From assembly GCF_003865095.1 (NCBI RefSeq), contig NZ_BHYK01000024.1:1-64000 (forward strand): a stretch of DNA of 64,000 nt. Reading direction: 5' to 3'. The notes under the pieces were generated by a model that was given only the letters and a program-made list of their open reading frames with translations, had not been told where the DNA came from and did not search any database. Below, piece after piece: positions 19,296 to 29,551 of this stretch; position 1 is the stretch's first letter; every line of letters starts with the position of its first letter. The stretch is from Clostridium tagluense. GTDB taxonomy: Bacteria; Bacillota; Clostridia; Clostridiales; Clostridiaceae. A program made the position numbers and the translations under genes.

Positions 19296-20016
19296 AGGGA
19301 ATCCCCCTTCCCTCAGTGATTGCTTCTGCTAGAGATATATTCCCACTGTAAAGTGCTTTTCCTATAATTGCTCCATACATGTTCATCTTCGCAAGTTTTT
19401 TTATATCTTCAATGCCTTTCATACCACCAGATGCAATAATATTACAAGACACCTCTTCATTTATCTTCCCTGTTGCTTCTAAATTAGGTCCAGTCAAAGT
19501 GCCATCCCTACTTATATCTGTAAAAATAATAGTTTTTACTCCTATATTTTCCATTTGTTTTGCGAAATCTATATATTCTATTTTGCTACTGGTTTTCCAA
19601 CCCTCCACTGCTACATACCCATCCCTTGCATCAATGCCAATGGCAATTTTAGCTCCAAATTTTTTCACTGCTTCTTTTACTAGTGACGGATTGTTCAAAG
19701 CTGCTGTACCCAATATTACTTTGTTTAAACCCTTTTCTAAAAGTATTTCAATGGCACCCAAACTTCTTATCCCTCCACCTAACTGTATAGGGATATTTAT
19801 ATTTTTTATAACTCTATTTATACTATTTGCATTTCCAATAGTTCCACTTAGAGCTCCATCCAAATCTACCATATGTATATATTCTGCTCCCTGTTCTACA
19901 AAGCTTAAGGCTGTTTGCAGTGGATTTTCCCCCACTACCTCCGATGAAGAGAATTCGCCCTGATAAAGCCTAACACACTTTCCATTTTTCACGTCTATAG
20001 CAGGAAATATCTTCAT
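19285..20016 (-). CDS. hisA: ProFAR isomerase HisA
   Basis: Isomerises ProFAR to PRFAR. A 243-residue (beta/alpha)8 barrel homologous to HisF. Catalytic Asp is in [18 protein letters not shown] (residue 8), the second in [15 protein letters not shown]; phosphate loops GGGIRSL and ASGGMKG are in place. Start overlaps the hisH stop by one base (coupled). Downstream overlap with hisF is 11 bases. Confidence 0.97.
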   Translation of the reverse strand: MKIFPAIDVKNGKCVRLYQGEFSSSEVVGENPLQTALSFVEQGAEYIHMVDLDGALSGTIGNANSINRVIKNINIPIQLGGGIRSLGAIEILLEKGLNKVILGTAALNNPSLVKEAVKKFGAKIAIGIDARDGYVAVEGWKTSSKIEYIDFAKQMENIGVKTIIFTDISRDGTLTGPNLEATGKINEEVSCNIIASGGMKGIEDIKKLAKMNMYGAIIGKALYSGNISLAEAITEGRGIPYAY

Positions 20017-20618
20017 TACATTATCCCTCCAAAGTTTTTAAGTAATTTCATTCCAGCCTCTCCGCTTTTCTCTGGATGGAACTGCAGGCCAAATATATTT
20101 CCCTTGCTTACAATTGCAGGTATCTTTTTTTCATACATAGTATATGCGTTTACTATATTATCTTCTCCGACTTTTGCATAATAAGAATGAACAAAATATA
20201 CATAACTATGCTCTACCACACCTTCCAGAAGTGCTGTATAAGTTTCAAAAGATAAATCATTCCAACCCATATGAGGAATTTTTATAGAACCTTCTAATTT
20301 TTTAACGGTTCCTTTAAGAAGTCCTAGTCCCGTGCACCTTTCAATTTCTTCACTTTCCTCAAAGAAAAGTTGCATACCAAGGCATATGCCAAGTATTGGT
20401 TTTCCTGTTTCTGCCGCTCTTTTTATTACTACATCTAGTCCCTTATCCCTTAGATTTTTCATTGCATCTGGAAAGGCACCTACACCTGGAACAATAATGC
20501 TTCTACTCTTTGCGATTTCCTCCTTATCTGAAGATATTATTGAAGGAATATTTATTGCTTTAAGCGCATTTTGAACACTTTTCAAATTTCCAACACCGTA
20601 ATCCACTATGGCTATCAT
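20016..20618 (-). CDS. hisH: Imidazole glycerol phosphate synthase, glutaminase subunit HisH
   Basis: Supplies ammonia from glutamine to HisF. A 200-residue class I glutamine amidotransferase. The nucleophile is in [15 protein letters not shown] and the His-Glu pair in [14 protein letters not shown]. The N terminus [14 protein letters not shown] is canonical. I chose ATG 20618, preceded by AAGGAGGG at five bases; a longer frame begins seven codons earlier inside the hisB stop region and has no such site. It is 11 bases after hisB. Confidence 0.96.
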   Translation of the reverse strand: MIAIVDYGVGNLKSVQNALKAINIPSIISSDKEEIAKSRSIIVPGVGAFPDAMKNLRDKGLDVVIKRAAETGKPILGICLGMQLFFEESEEIERCTGLGLLKGTVKKLEGSIKIPHMGWNDLSFETYTALLEGVVEHSYVYFVHSYYAKVGEDNIVNAYTMYEKKIPAIVSKGNIFGLQFHPEKSGEAGMKLLKNFGGIM

Positions 20619-20629
20619 AGTATCCCTCC

Positions 20630-21226
20630 TTATAGACATCCTTTTGTAGAAAGTACGCCTTTTATTCGATCGTCATAGGTTAAGGCTTCACTTAGCGCTT
20701 TTCCAAAAGCTTTAAATAGTGCTTCCACCATATGATGATTATTTTTACCATAAAGCACTCTTGCATGAAGTGTAATTCCAGCATTTACTGCAACGGCCCT
20801 AAAAAACTCCTCAACCATCTCTGTATCAAAACTCCCAATTAGGTCAACAGTAAAATCCCCTTCAAATACAAGGTATGCTCTGCCACTCAAATCCAGGGAC
20901 ACCGTAGCCAATGTTTCATCCATAGGTACAAAACTGGTTCCATATCTTTTTATCCCCTCTTTGCCCTTCATTGCCTCTTTTATGACGCTACCAAGTACAA
21001 TACCTACATCTTCAATTGTATGATGAGAATCAACATTTAAATCCCCTGCTACTGCCACATATAAATCCAAAAGTCCATGTTTTGCAAAAAGACATAACAT
21101 ATGATCAAAGAAACCTATGCCTGTGTTACATTCATACTTCCCAGATCCATCTAGGTTTATACTTATATCAATTTTTGTTTCACTACTTTCTCTCTCAATT
21201 TTTGATTGTCTTGAAATCACATACAT
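20630..21226 (-). CDS. hisB: Imidazoleglycerol-phosphate dehydratase HisB
   Basis: Dehydrates IGP to imidazole acetol phosphate. About 198 residues, monofunctional (no HolPase domain). The metal-binding HHTIEDVGI and the internal repeat NNHHMVEALFKAFGKAL are visible, with GIGFFDHMLCLFAKHG. Start is either ATG 21226 or the GTG two codons later (21220): AAGGAG is only two bases from the ATG but eight from the GTG, so the GTG may be the real one. Histidinol phosphatase must be encoded elsewhere. Confidence 0.95.
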   Translation of the reverse strand: MYVISRQSKIERESSETKIDISINLDGSGKYECNTGIGFFDHMLCLFAKHGLLDLYVAVAGDLNVDSHHTIEDVGIVLGSVIKEAMKGKEGIKRYGTSFVPMDETLATVSLDLSGRAYLVFEGDFTVDLIGSFDTEMVEEFFRAVAVNAGITLHARVLYGKNNHHMVEALFKAFGKALSEALTYDDRIKGVLSTKGCL

Positions 21227-21265
21227 CGCTCCTTCAATTATTGCAAATAGAAATCCATTTAAAGT

Positions 21266-22327
21266 TTATATATTGCCTATATTTTCCTGGGAAATATTGT
21301 TTATTAAGCATTGGTTTTCTTCTCTGCTTCCTATTGTTATTCTTAAACAATTTTGCAGTGTAATAGCTGTAAAACTTCTTATATTTATTCCAGCATCTAA
21401 AAGTCTTTGTTTCATTATTTGTGCATTTTCAACTCCAATTAATATAAAATTAGCTTGTGCATTATAGAGTTTAATCCCATTAATATTACTCAATTTTTGC
21501 CATAAGTACTTTCTTTCTAGAAGTATACGTTCCACATTCTTATATATTATTTCCGAATCTTTTAAAATAACACAAGCAATACACTGCGAAATTGCATTCA
21601 CATTATAGGGTGGTTTTACTTTTTTAAGTTCTCCCATTAGAATAGGACTTGTAATCAAAAATCCCAGTCTTATTGCAGCAAGTCCAATTTTAGAACAGGT
21701 TCTAAGTACAATTAAATTTTCATAGGCGCAGATTTTATCTACTATAGTTTCACCGTAAAATTCAAAGTAAGCCTCATCTATTACTACAATACAACTGCAT
21801 CCTTCTATTATTTTAATAATATCATCTCTTTTAATAATGCCCCCTGTAGGATTATTGGGGTTAGATAAAAATACTATTTTAACCTTTTCTTTATTAACAA
21901 TTGAAATAAAACCATCTACATCCAATTTAAATTCATCGCCAAGTGGAATTTCAATTGGAATTCCTCCTGCAACTCTAGTATATAAGCCATACATTGAAAA
22001 ATCAGGACTTTGAACTGCTACCTTATCCCCAGTATTTAGAAAAGTATTTGCAATGATTTGTATGCACTCGTCTGAACCATTTCCAGCCATAACATTAATA
22101 CTTTTAACATTTGAATATTGTGCATAGAGCTCACATACCATAGATGCACCTGCATCTGGATATCTATTAAAAATACATTCCTCTATTGCCCAAGCTATTT
22201 TCATCCTTATCTCCTGGGGAAGGTTACTAAAACACTCATTGGCATCCATCCTAACTTTATAATCATTCTTACTGACTTTATATGATTTAAAATCACTTAA
22301 ATCACTTCTAAAATAATCCTGTATCAT
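21266..22327 (-). CDS. hisC: Histidinol-phosphate aminotransferase HisC
   Basis: PLP enzyme of 353 residues, fold type I, that transaminates imidazole acetol phosphate. Visible motifs are NGSDECIQII (PLP phosphate), FLSNPNNPTGG, VVIDEAYFEFYGET, and the Schiff-base lysine in RTCSKIGLAAIRLGFL. ATGA overlap of four bases with hisD couples translation. A 39-base gap follows before hisB. Confidence 0.96.
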   Translation of the reverse strand: MIQDYFRSDLSDFKSYKVSKNDYKVRMDANECFSNLPQEIRMKIAWAIEECIFNRYPDAGASMVCELYAQYSNVKSINVMAGNGSDECIQIIANTFLNTGDKVAVQSPDFSMYGLYTRVAGGIPIEIPLGDEFKLDVDGFISIVNKEKVKIVFLSNPNNPTGGIIKRDDIIKIIEGCSCIVVIDEAYFEFYGETIVDKICAYENLIVLRTCSKIGLAAIRLGFLITSPILMGELKKVKPPYNVNAISQCIACVILKDSEIIYKNVERILLERKYLWQKLSNINGIKLYNAQANFILIGVENAQIMKQRLLDAGINIRSFTAITLQNCLRITIGSREENQCLINNISQENIGNI

Positions 22328-23619
22328 GATTCTAACCTCACCTTTATAGAATTTCCATGAGCTGTTAATCCTTCAACCTCTGTAAGCTTTACTACATTAT
22401 CCGCAACCTCACTTAATGCCTCCTTGGTATAATATATATAACTTGATTTCTTTATAAAGTCATCTACAGATAAGGGAGAAAAGAATCTTGCGCTGCCACT
22501 GGTTGGCAGAACATGATTGGGACCTGCAATATAGTCCCCAAGTGGTTCTGGTGAATAACTACCTAAGAATATGGAACCTGCATTTTTTATATCCCCTAAA
22601 AAATCAAATGGATTATCTAGCAAGACTTCAAGATGTTCTGGTGCAATTTTATTGGCTAAATCTATGGCCTCTTTTATATTTTGGACAATTAAGATAACTC
22701 CATATCTTTCCAAGGATTCACTTATAATATCTTTCCGGCTCATAGCTTTTATCTGAACTCCTAGCTCGCACACCACCTTGTCTGCAAGTTCTCTTGAGGT
22801 GGTTATAAGCATTGCAGAGGCAAGTACATCATGTTCCGCTTGAGACATTAAATCCGCTGCAATGTACTTTTCATTGGAATTTTCATCTGCGATAATTAGT
22901 ATTTCACTGGGACCTGCAATCATGTCTATATCTACGTATCCGAATACGTTTTTTTTCGCCATGGCCACATATATATTTCCTGGTCCCACTATTTTATCCA
23001 CCTTAGAAATAGTTTCCGTTCCAAATGCAAGTCCTGCGATTGCCTGTGCACCGCCTACTTTATAAATTTGGTCCACTCCTGCTATATCTGCAGCCACTAA
23101 TATATGTGGATTCACACTTCCATCCAACGTAGGTGGTGTTACCATCACTAAATTTTTAACACCTGCCACCTTTGCTGGAATTGCATTCATGATAACAGTT
23201 GAAGGGTAAGCGGCTGTACCACCAGGCACATATATTCCTACGCTTTCAATACCTCTTACAGTTTGGCCTAAAACAACACCTTTTTCTTTTTTCATCATCC
23301 AAGGGTTTTTCACTTGTTTTTCATGGAACTCTCTCACATTTTGCTTTGCTAGTGTTATTGCCTCTAAAAAATCTTTATCTACCATTTTATATGCGTTTTT
23401 AATTTCTGTAGCTGTTACAATAATATTCTCTAAAGTAATAAATTTACTATCAAATTTTTTTGTGTACTCTATTATGGCATCATCGCCTCTAGTTTTTATA
23501 TCTTGTAAAATTTTATCTACTACAATATTTACGTCATTTTGAACATCTTCTGCTCTTTTTTTTAGAAATTCTATGTATTCTTTTCCTTCATTACTATTTG
23601 CTTGTGTAATTTTCATCAT
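22324..23619 (-). CDS. hisD: Histidinol dehydrogenase HisD
   Basis: Last two oxidations, histidinol to histidine, NAD-linked and zinc-dependent. 431 residues with [24 protein letters not shown], the signature [15 protein letters not shown] and the catalytic segment [13 protein letters not shown]; the zinc histidine/aspartate region [23 protein letters not shown] is complete. Its start overlaps hisG by four bases (ATGA). Confidence 0.97.
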   Translation of the reverse strand: MMKITQANSNEGKEYIEFLKKRAEDVQNDVNIVVDKILQDIKTRGDDAIIEYTKKFDSKFITLENIIVTATEIKNAYKMVDKDFLEAITLAKQNVREFHEKQVKNPWMMKKEKGVVLGQTVRGIESVGIYVPGGTAAYPSTVIMNAIPAKVAGVKNLVMVTPPTLDGSVNPHILVAADIAGVDQIYKVGGAQAIAGLAFGTETISKVDKIVGPGNIYVAMAKKNVFGYVDIDMIAGPSEILIIADENSNEKYIAADLMSQAEHDVLASAMLITTSRELADKVVCELGVQIKAMSRKDIISESLERYGVILIVQNIKEAIDLANKIAPEHLEVLLDNPFDFLGDIKNAGSIFLGSYSPEPLGDYIAGPNHVLPTSGSARFFSPLSVDDFIKKSSYIYYTKEALSEVADNVVKLTEVEGLTAHGNSIKVRLES

Positions 23620-24266
23620 GATGCTGTCACCTCATTCCTATCTACGTATTGTTGAACCTTATCTATCAAATTGCTAATTTTTTCTTTTTTCATTTTCATA
23701 CTGGCTCTATTTACTATCATTCTTGCACTAATATCACAAATTTTTTCTATAATAATCAGTCCATTTTCTTTTAAAGTATCTCCTGTTTCTACCAAATCTA
23801 CAATTGCATCAGATAATTCTAATATAGGAGCAAGTTCCACTGACCCATCGAGTTTAATAATTTCAACATCTTCATCATTTCTTTTGAAATACTCTTTTGC
23901 CACTGTAGGGTATTTTGTAGCTATCTTTTTACGATTGTATCCATCATAAGTTTGAAAACTTGGCAATGCAGCTACTGCAAACATACATTTTCCAACCTTT
24001 AAATCAACTACTTCATAAAAATCTTTATTCTGCTCCATTAAAGTATCTTTACCTACAATTCCAATATCTGCTGCTCCATACTCTACATAGGTTAAAACAT
24101 CTGTAGATTTTACAAGGACAAACTCTATATTGTTTTTCTTATCTTTAAGGATTAATTTTCTTCCTTTATTTTTTAGCTCTGTACAATCTATTCCCAGGTC
24201 TTCAAACATTTTAATAGCATACTTTTCTAGTCTTCCTTTTGTTAATGCTATTCTTATTGCCTTCAT
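23616..24266 (-). CDS. hisG: ATP phosphoribosyltransferase, short form HisG
   Basis: First committed step of the pathway. At 216 residues it is the short form that lacks the C-terminal regulatory domain and therefore needs HisZ, whose gene is immediately upstream (two bases apart). Motifs: ALTKGRLEKYAIKMFEDLGID, VEYGAADIGIVGKD, and the PRPP loop DAIVDLVETGDTLKENGL. Feedback by histidine would act through HisZ. Confidence 0.97.
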   Translation of the reverse strand: MKAIRIALTKGRLEKYAIKMFEDLGIDCTELKNKGRKLILKDKKNNIEFVLVKSTDVLTYVEYGAADIGIVGKDTLMEQNKDFYEVVDLKVGKCMFAVAALPSFQTYDGYNRKKIATKYPTVAKEYFKRNDEDVEIIKLDGSVELAPILELSDAIVDLVETGDTLKENGLIIIEKICDISARMIVNRASMKMKKEKISNLIDKVQQYVDRNEVTAS

Positions 24267-24268
24267 AA

Positions 24269-25537
24269 TTACTCCTCCAAACTATCAATGAGTTCCTGCG
24301 TATCTACATTCCAACCCTTTTTACTTTTAATATCTGTTATTTCATATTTGTCATGTTCAACTATGCAAAGCATTTTATCTATTTTTTTTTGCTCACCATA
24401 ACTTAAAGTTTTTTCTTTTTCTTCAAATAAGCTTAGTTCACAAACAAAGTCTCTTTCTCTAATTTGTGCTGCCAATCTCCAGGCCTCTCCTATTAATGAG
24501 TTTTCATAATGAATAAGAAATTTTGTTCTGCCTTTTTCATTATTATTTCCTTGTTTTTCAAGAACAGATAAAATATTATCCACATCTATGGCAAATCCAA
24601 CTGCTGGCATAGCTTTTCCAAACTTTACGGTTAAATTGTCATATTTGCCTCCACTAATAATTGTAGTCCCAACTTCACTACTGTATCCTCTGAAAGTAAT
24701 ACCAGTGTAATAATCAATATGCTGTACCATTCCTAAGTCTATAGAAATATAATTACCCAGGCCTACATTTTCTAATCGTTCATATATTTTTTCTATAGTA
24801 TCTAATGCTGCTTGTGCCCTTTTATTTTGGGTTAGCATTCTAGCCTTGGCAAGTATTTCAATGCCTCCAAATAGCTCCGGCAATTTTTTTAAAGCCTCTA
24901 CATTTTTTCTACCAAGTACCTCTTCTTTTTCTTCTATAAACTCTCGCAGTGATCCAAAGTTTTTATTTTCAACAAACCCTCTTAATCTTTCAATCTCATC
25001 GTAATCAAGTTCCATGTCTTCAATAAGACCTTTGAAAAACTCAGCCTGCCCTATTTCAAGTTCGAATTTTTTTACCCCTATAGTAAGAAGCGCCTTAATG
25101 GCGGTTATAATTACTTCTGCATCTGCCTTTTGGCCTTCACTTCCTATTATTTCAATTCCAGATTGAGTGGTTTCACTGACCTTTCCCTCCCAATTTTCGT
25201 TCATTCTAAATATATTTCCGCTGTAGCATATTCTTAGTGGATACAATGAATCTTTCAGCTTTGTTGCAACAATTCTTGCTATTGGCATTGTCATATCTGG
25301 TCTTAACACCAATATCCTTCCTACATTATCAAAAAGCTTATACATTTTTTCCTGTTCAATGGATATGTTATCCCCCTGAAAAACATCATAAAATTCTAAT
25401 GTAGGGGATATCACTTCTAAGAAACCAGAATTTATATACAATTTTCTAAGTAAATTTATGATTTTAATTTTATTATTGCAATCCTCAAAAAGTATATCTC
25501 TTGAACCTTCAGGTATATTTCTTTTCCAATTATTCAA
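24269..25537 (-). CDS. hisZ: ATP phosphoribosyltransferase regulatory subunit HisZ
   Basis: A 422-residue class II aminoacyl-tRNA-synthetase-like protein related to HisRS that binds histidine and regulates short-form HisG. Motif 2-like VLRPDMTMPIARIVATKL and motif 3-like SSEVGTTIISGGKYDNL are present; the HisRS anticodon domain is reduced. It starts with TTG (GAGAGGAGC upstream, six bases). First gene of the ten-gene his unit, which explains why HisG is short. Could be misannotated as HisRS, but the location and motif changes argue for HisZ. Confidence 0.93.
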   Translation of the reverse strand: MNNWKRNIPEGSRDILFEDCNNKIKIINLLRKLYINSGFLEVISPTLEFYDVFQGDNISIEQEKMYKLFDNVGRILVLRPDMTMPIARIVATKLKDSLYPLRICYSGNIFRMNENWEGKVSETTQSGIEIIGSEGQKADAEVIITAIKALLTIGVKKFELEIGQAEFFKGLIEDMELDYDEIERLRGFVENKNFGSLREFIEEKEEVLGRKNVEALKKLPELFGGIEILAKARMLTQNKRAQAALDTIEKIYERLENVGLGNYISIDLGMVQHIDYYTGITFRGYSSEVGTTIISGGKYDNLTVKFGKAMPAVGFAIDVDNILSVLEKQGNNNEKGRTKFLIHYENSLIGEAWRLAAQIRERDFVCELSLFEEKEKTLSYGEQKKIDKMLCIVEHDKYEITDIKSKKGWNVDTQELIDSLEE

Positions 25538-25597
25538 AATCTTGCTCCTCTCGCTTTAATTCATCACTGTATCACGTTAACTCGCTAAACTAATAAA

Positions 25598-25626
25598 ATA
25601 ATATCATCTTTCATGCTGCAAGTCAA
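25598..25626 (-). promoter_or_regulatory. his operon promoter
   Basis: TTGACT (25621-25626), 17 bases, TATTAT (25598-25603), about 60 bases before the hisZ TTG start. The leader is too short for a T-box or long attenuator and none is seen, so control is probably by a DNA-binding repressor or by HisZ feedback. Confidence 0.75.
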
Positions 25627-25653
25627 CCAATTATTTTACCTATAATATCTTAT

Positions 25654-25702
25654 AAAAAAAACTGTCACCCTGAGACTTTACTCTTAGGGTGATAGTTTTT
25701 TT
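25654..25702 (-). terminator. pdxT terminator
   Basis: On the minus strand ACTATCACCCTAAGAG pairs with the complementary TCTCAGGGTGACAGT (one mismatch each side) and is followed by eight T. It separates pdxST from the his promoter. Confidence 0.92.
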
Positions 25703-25771
25703 AAACAATTTAGTTAATAATATAGTAAAAACTACAGATTAACTTATGTTTTTATGGACTTATATTAAGTT

Positions 25772-26338
25772 TTATTTGCACATATTTACAAAATATCTAT
25801 GAACTTCTAAGTTATCAGTAAGTTCTGGGTGGAAGGCTGTAGCAAACATATTATTTTGTTTTGCTGCTACAATTTTATCATCAACAGTACATATTGTTTT
25901 AACATCTTCAAAAACTTCTGTAATTAATGGCGCTCTAATAAAAATTAATGGTATTGGCTCACTTGAAATCTCATTGATTATAACATTTTTTTTAAAACTA
26001 GCAAGTTGGCTACCGTAAGCATTTCTTTTTACCTTTATATCCATAACTTTAAGATGACCACTGGAAGATTCCTCAATATGTTTAGCAAGTAGTATCATTC
26101 CCGCACAAGTTCCCCACACTGGAAATCCTGAAATGATTTTTTCTCTTAAAAATATAAACATATTTCTTTCTCTTAAAAGTTTTCCGATGGTTGTGCTCTC
26201 GCCACCGGGCAAAATGATTCCTCGTAAATCTTTAAAATCTTCAAGTTTCTTAACCTCTACGCCTTCATGTCCAAGTTGGTTTATGTGGTTTATATGCTCT
26301 ATTACACCACCTTGAAGTGCTAAAACTCCAATTTTCAA
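25772..26338 (-). CDS. pdxT: Pyridoxal 5'-phosphate synthase glutaminase subunit PdxT
   Basis: Glutaminase partner of PdxS in R5P-dependent vitamin B6 synthesis. 188 residues, triad glutamine amidotransferase with GGESTTIGKLL, nucleophile in WGTCAGMILLAK and ATAFHPELTDN. Two bases downstream of pdxS, clearly co-transcribed. Confidence 0.97.
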   Translation of the reverse strand: MKIGVLALQGGVIEHINHINQLGHEGVEVKKLEDFKDLRGIILPGGESTTIGKLLRERNMFIFLREKIISGFPVWGTCAGMILLAKHIEESSSGHLKVMDIKVKRNAYGSQLASFKKNVIINEISSEPIPLIFIRAPLITEVFEDVKTICTVDDKIVAAKQNNMFATAFHPELTDNLEVHRYFVNMCK

Positions 26339-26340
26339 TC

Positions 26341-27210
26341 TTACCAGCCTCTTTCCGAATATCTATCTTTAATTTCACTTAATTCTAGTCCATCCATTGC
26401 TTGTCCTAGATTTTCTGAAACTTCTGCTATAACCTTAGGATCATTGTAATAGGTTGTTGCGAGTACTATAGCTTTTGCTACTGCTTCAGGATTCTCTGCT
26501 TTAAAAATTCCTGAACCTACAAAAACTCCTTCTGCACCAAGTTGCATCATGAGTGCTGCATCCGCTGGCGTTGCTATTCCACCTGCTGCAAAATTTACTA
26601 CAGGAAGTTTACCATTTTCCCATACATATTGGATTAAATGAATTGGTGCTCCCATGTCTTTAGCTAAAGTCATTAACTCTTCTTTTGGAGCATTTTTTAC
26701 TTTTCTAATATCATCCATAATACATCTCATATGCCTAACAGCTTCTACTACATTTCCTGTGCCGGCTTCACCTTTTGTTCTTATCATTGCAGCACCTTCA
26801 GAAATTCTCCTTAGTGCCTCTCCTAAATTTCTCGCTCCACAAACATAAGGAACCTTAAAATCACTCTTATTTATATGATATTGTTCATCTGCTGGAGTCA
26901 AAACTTCACTTTCATCTATAAAATCTACTCCTATTTCCTGCAGAATTTGCGCTTCAACAAAATGGCCTATCCTACCTTTAGCCATTACTGGAATAGTTAC
27001 AGCTGCCTTTATTTCTTTAATCATTTTAGGGTCAGACATTCTAGCCACGCCACCTTGCTTTCTAATATCTGAAGGAACTCGTTCTAGTGCCATTACAGCG
27101 CAAGCTCCAGCCCTTTCTGCAATTATTGCCTGCTCCACATTCACCACGTCCATAATTACTCCGCCTTTTAACATTTGAGCTAAATTTTTATTAAGTTCAT
27201 ATCTTTCCAT
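26341..27210 (-). CDS. pdxS: Pyridoxal 5'-phosphate synthase lyase subunit PdxS
   Basis: Condenses ribose 5-phosphate, glyceraldehyde 3-phosphate and ammonia into PLP as a dodecamer with PdxT. 289 residues. Key lysines are in [18 protein letters not shown] and [19 protein letters not shown], phosphate loops [16 protein letters not shown] and VGSGIF. AGGGAGG precedes the ATG. No MocR-type PdxR regulator is adjacent. Confidence 0.98.
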   Translation of the reverse strand: MERYELNKNLAQMLKGGVIMDVVNVEQAIIAERAGACAVMALERVPSDIRKQGGVARMSDPKMIKEIKAAVTIPVMAKGRIGHFVEAQILQEIGVDFIDESEVLTPADEQYHINKSDFKVPYVCGARNLGEALRRISEGAAMIRTKGEAGTGNVVEAVRHMRCIMDDIRKVKNAPKEELMTLAKDMGAPIHLIQYVWENGKLPVVNFAAGGIATPADAALMMQLGAEGVFVGSGIFKAENPEAVAKAIVLATTYYNDPKVIAEVSENLGQAMDGLELSEIKDRYSERGW

Positions 27211-27244
27211 AATAAAACCTCCCTAAATATTATTTATAAGGCAA

Positions 27245-27273
27245 AGTATAACATATGTCTATGATATATTCAA
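27245..27273 (-). promoter_or_regulatory. pdxST promoter
   Basis: TTGAAT (27268-27273), 17 bases, TATACT (27245-27250), about 35 bases before the pdxS start. The remaining gap to lpd shows no gene. Confidence 0.75.
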
Positions 27274-27394
27274 AATGTACCCATACACTGTAAGTAGAGG
27301 TATTGTCATCCCTCACTAAAGGCCTAAATACAAGCAATCAGGTTGTACCAATTGTTAAAAATTAATGGTATTATTATGCTAGTTAATTGCATTA

Positions 27395-29104
27395 TTATGC
27401 AAAATGGATGGCGCCACCTTCTAAAGACAGGGCAACTTCGGGAATTACCTCCGATGTAGTAGGATGAGCATGTATAGTTTCAGTTATTGCTTCTGCACTT
27501 AAGTTATTTTTAATGGCTAGAGTAAGCTCTGCAATTAAATCTGTAGCATGTAGCCCAACAATACTTGCACCAATTAATCTCTGTGTATTTTTATCCCTTA
27601 TAATTTTAATAAAGCCATCGCTTTCTCCATAGGATAGTGCTTTTCCATTAGCTGAAAATGAGAATTTGCCTACTTCTACTTCTATTCCCTGAAGCTTTGC
27701 CATTTTTTCACCTATACCAACCATGGCAATTTCAGGTTCTGTGAAAATTGCGCTAGGAACTGCTGTATAATCCATATCGCAAGGCTTACCCATTATATTT
27801 TTTGCAGCTACAACTCCTTGGTGGGAGGCTGCATGAGCAAGTAATATAATATTTGTTACATCACCAATAGCATATATATTTGAAACATTAGTCTGCATTT
27901 TCGAATTAACCTTAATTCCTTTTTTATTATTGTTTAATTCTATTCCTGCATTTTCTAATCCAAGTCCCTCTATATACGGAGTTCTTCCTACAGATAAAAG
28001 CACTTTATTTGCTGATATATATTTATCCTTACCGTCTTGTATAAAATGAACTATGCATTCATTATTCTCAGCTTCACAAATTTCCTCTACCTTTGCAGTA
28101 GTATAGATCTTAATTCCTTTTTTTGCTGCACTTTTTTTATTTTCTTCGCATATATCTTCATCACAGCTTATAAGGCATTGATCCATAAATTCCACCACTG
28201 AAACCTCCGCACCAACGCTAGCATAAATATAGGCAAACTCCATACCAATGACCCCTCCACCTACAATTACTAGTTTCTTTGGAACTTCCATAAGCGACAA
28301 GGCATCATTGCTATCAATTACATTTTTATTTTCAATACCCACAATAGGTACTACTGATGATTTTGAACCTGTAGCAATAATAATATTTTTTGTTTTAATA
28401 GTAATTTCTTGTGTAGTATTTTTTGCTAGTATAGTTTCCTTATCAATAATTTCAGCAGTTCCATTTATAACCTTTATACCGTTTTTATTCATTAAATACT
28501 GAATACCTTGAACCAGTTCTGCAACAACCTTATTTTTTCTATCAATAACCTTTTTCATTTTAATTCCAATGTTTTCAGCATAACATCCAAATTCTTCAGC
28601 CCTTTTCAATGTATCGAAAACCTGTGCAGATCTAACCAGTGTTTTAGTAGGAATGCATCCCCAGTTTAAACAAGTTCCACCCAGTTTTTCTTTTTCTATC
28701 AATATAACCTTTGCGCCTAATTTAGCAGCTTGAATTGCAGCTACATATCCTCCCGGCCCACCACCAATTATTGTAATATCACTTTCCATTCCGAGTTTTG
28801 CTGGCTTAATTAAATTTTGAAAGTAGTTAAATGTTTTAGGGTTAGTATTTCCCATTTTGGCGGCTTGTTCTCCATTTATTTGCGCTAATACCTTATCTGC
28901 ATTAACTGTATCTCCTTCATCTACATTAATGCTCTCAATAATTCCCTGTACTTTTGAAGTAACAGTGCTAACACCCTTTCCGCTTTCCACTTCGAATATT
29001 CCATCATTTATCTTAACAGGGTCTCCTACTTTTTTTAAAATTTTAGTTATTTTTGTTTCATTATTTTTATTTATAGATTTTTCTAGCTTAACCTCTATAT
29101 TCAT
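27395..29104 (-). CDS. lpdA: Dihydrolipoamide dehydrogenase with N-terminal lipoyl domain
   Basis: FAD enzyme that re-oxidises dihydrolipoyl groups with NAD+ or, in reverse, supplies reduced lipoamide. 569 residues: residues 1-80 are a biotinyl/lipoyl domain, with the modifiable lysine probably K43 in VESGKGVSTV (the usual DKA is GKG). Then FAD loop IIGGGPGGY (112-120), redox disulfide C145/C150 in GGTCLNWGCIPTK, NAD loop VGGGVIGMEFAY, and the C-terminal HAHPTTSEVIPEVAL His-Glu pair. No E1 or E2 genes of a dehydrogenase complex adjoin; instead the upstream genes are an AhpD-like protein and a MarR regulator, which suggests peroxide or thiol metabolism. Confidence 0.94.
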   Translation of the reverse strand: MNIEVKLEKSINKNNETKITKILKKVGDPVKINDGIFEVESGKGVSTVTSKVQGIIESINVDEGDTVNADKVLAQINGEQAAKMGNTNPKTFNYFQNLIKPAKLGMESDITIIGGGPGGYVAAIQAAKLGAKVILIEKEKLGGTCLNWGCIPTKTLVRSAQVFDTLKRAEEFGCYAENIGIKMKKVIDRKNKVVAELVQGIQYLMNKNGIKVINGTAEIIDKETILAKNTTQEITIKTKNIIIATGSKSSVVPIVGIENKNVIDSNDALSLMEVPKKLVIVGGGVIGMEFAYIYASVGAEVSVVEFMDQCLISCDEDICEENKKSAAKKGIKIYTTAKVEEICEAENNECIVHFIQDGKDKYISANKVLLSVGRTPYIEGLGLENAGIELNNNKKGIKVNSKMQTNVSNIYAIGDVTNIILLAHAASHQGVVAAKNIMGKPCDMDYTAVPSAIFTEPEIAMVGIGEKMAKLQGIEVEVGKFSFSANGKALSYGESDGFIKIIRDKNTQRLIGASIVGLHATDLIAELTLAIKNNLSAEAITETIHAHPTTSEVIPEVALSLEGGAIHFA

Positions 29105-29183
29105 TTTTTCACTCCTTTTAACTATAATAAATAAAGCAGCTAACGTGCCTTATTTATCCTGCATCATAGCTACTTTGTTTATG

Positions 29184-29540
29184 TTATTTATTAAAATCGT
29201 TTTTGAATTCTTCAATAGAATCCTTAAGTAAAGTTACACTATAAGCCATTGAAGGCCCGCCACCAAAGGCAACCGAAACCATAGCTGCTTCCATTATCTC
29301 TTCTGCTGTTGCACCTGCCTCAAATGCTTTATAAACATGGAATACTATACAGTATTCACAGCGGCTGTAGGTGGCAATACCGATGCTGATTAATTCCTTA
29401 GTCTTTGTATCTAAGGCACCTGGTTTATATGTAGTACCAAGTAAGTTCATAAATGCCCCTACATGTTCTCCATTAGTTTGTCCTACTGTTTCTAAACCAC
29501 CTATAAAATCATTTAACATTTCTCTAACATTTTTAGCCAT
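29184..29540 (-). CDS. AhpD-like carboxymuconolactone-decarboxylase-family protein
   Basis: A 118-residue all-alpha protein with the AhpD redox core: C61 and C64 with H68 in RCEYCIVFHVYKAFEAGA, plus the upstream TKTKELISIGIA helix. In Mycobacterium, AhpD uses such a CxxC pair, reduced by lipoylated protein and Lpd, to drive peroxiredoxin AhpC. Here the next gene is a lipoyl-Lpd, which fits that chemistry. True carboxymuconolactone decarboxylases lack this cysteine pair. GGAGG is seven bases before the ATG. No ahpC lies nearby; the protein may have modest peroxidase activity itself or serve a peroxiredoxin encoded elsewhere. Confidence 0.88.
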   Translation of the reverse strand: MAKNVREMLNDFIGGLETVGQTNGEHVGAFMNLLGTTYKPGALDTKTKELISIGIATYSRCEYCIVFHVYKAFEAGATAEEIMEAAMVSVAFGGGPSMAYSVTLLKDSIEEFKNDFNK

Positions 29541-29551
29541 AATATTACCTC

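Noticed and set aside
19379-19963. 194-codon frame opposite hisA
   Set aside because: Antisense shadow of a well-conserved gene; hydrophobic translation is typical of the reverse strand of a barrel enzyme.
24269-25537. hisZ as histidyl-tRNA synthetase
   Set aside because: Head of the his operon next to short-form hisG; reduced anticodon region; HisZ fits better.
25538-25660. T-box or histidine attenuator before hisZ
   Set aside because: Leader after the predicted start is only about 60 bases and lacks a T-box AGGGTGGNACCGCG motif; the hairpin present belongs to pdxT.
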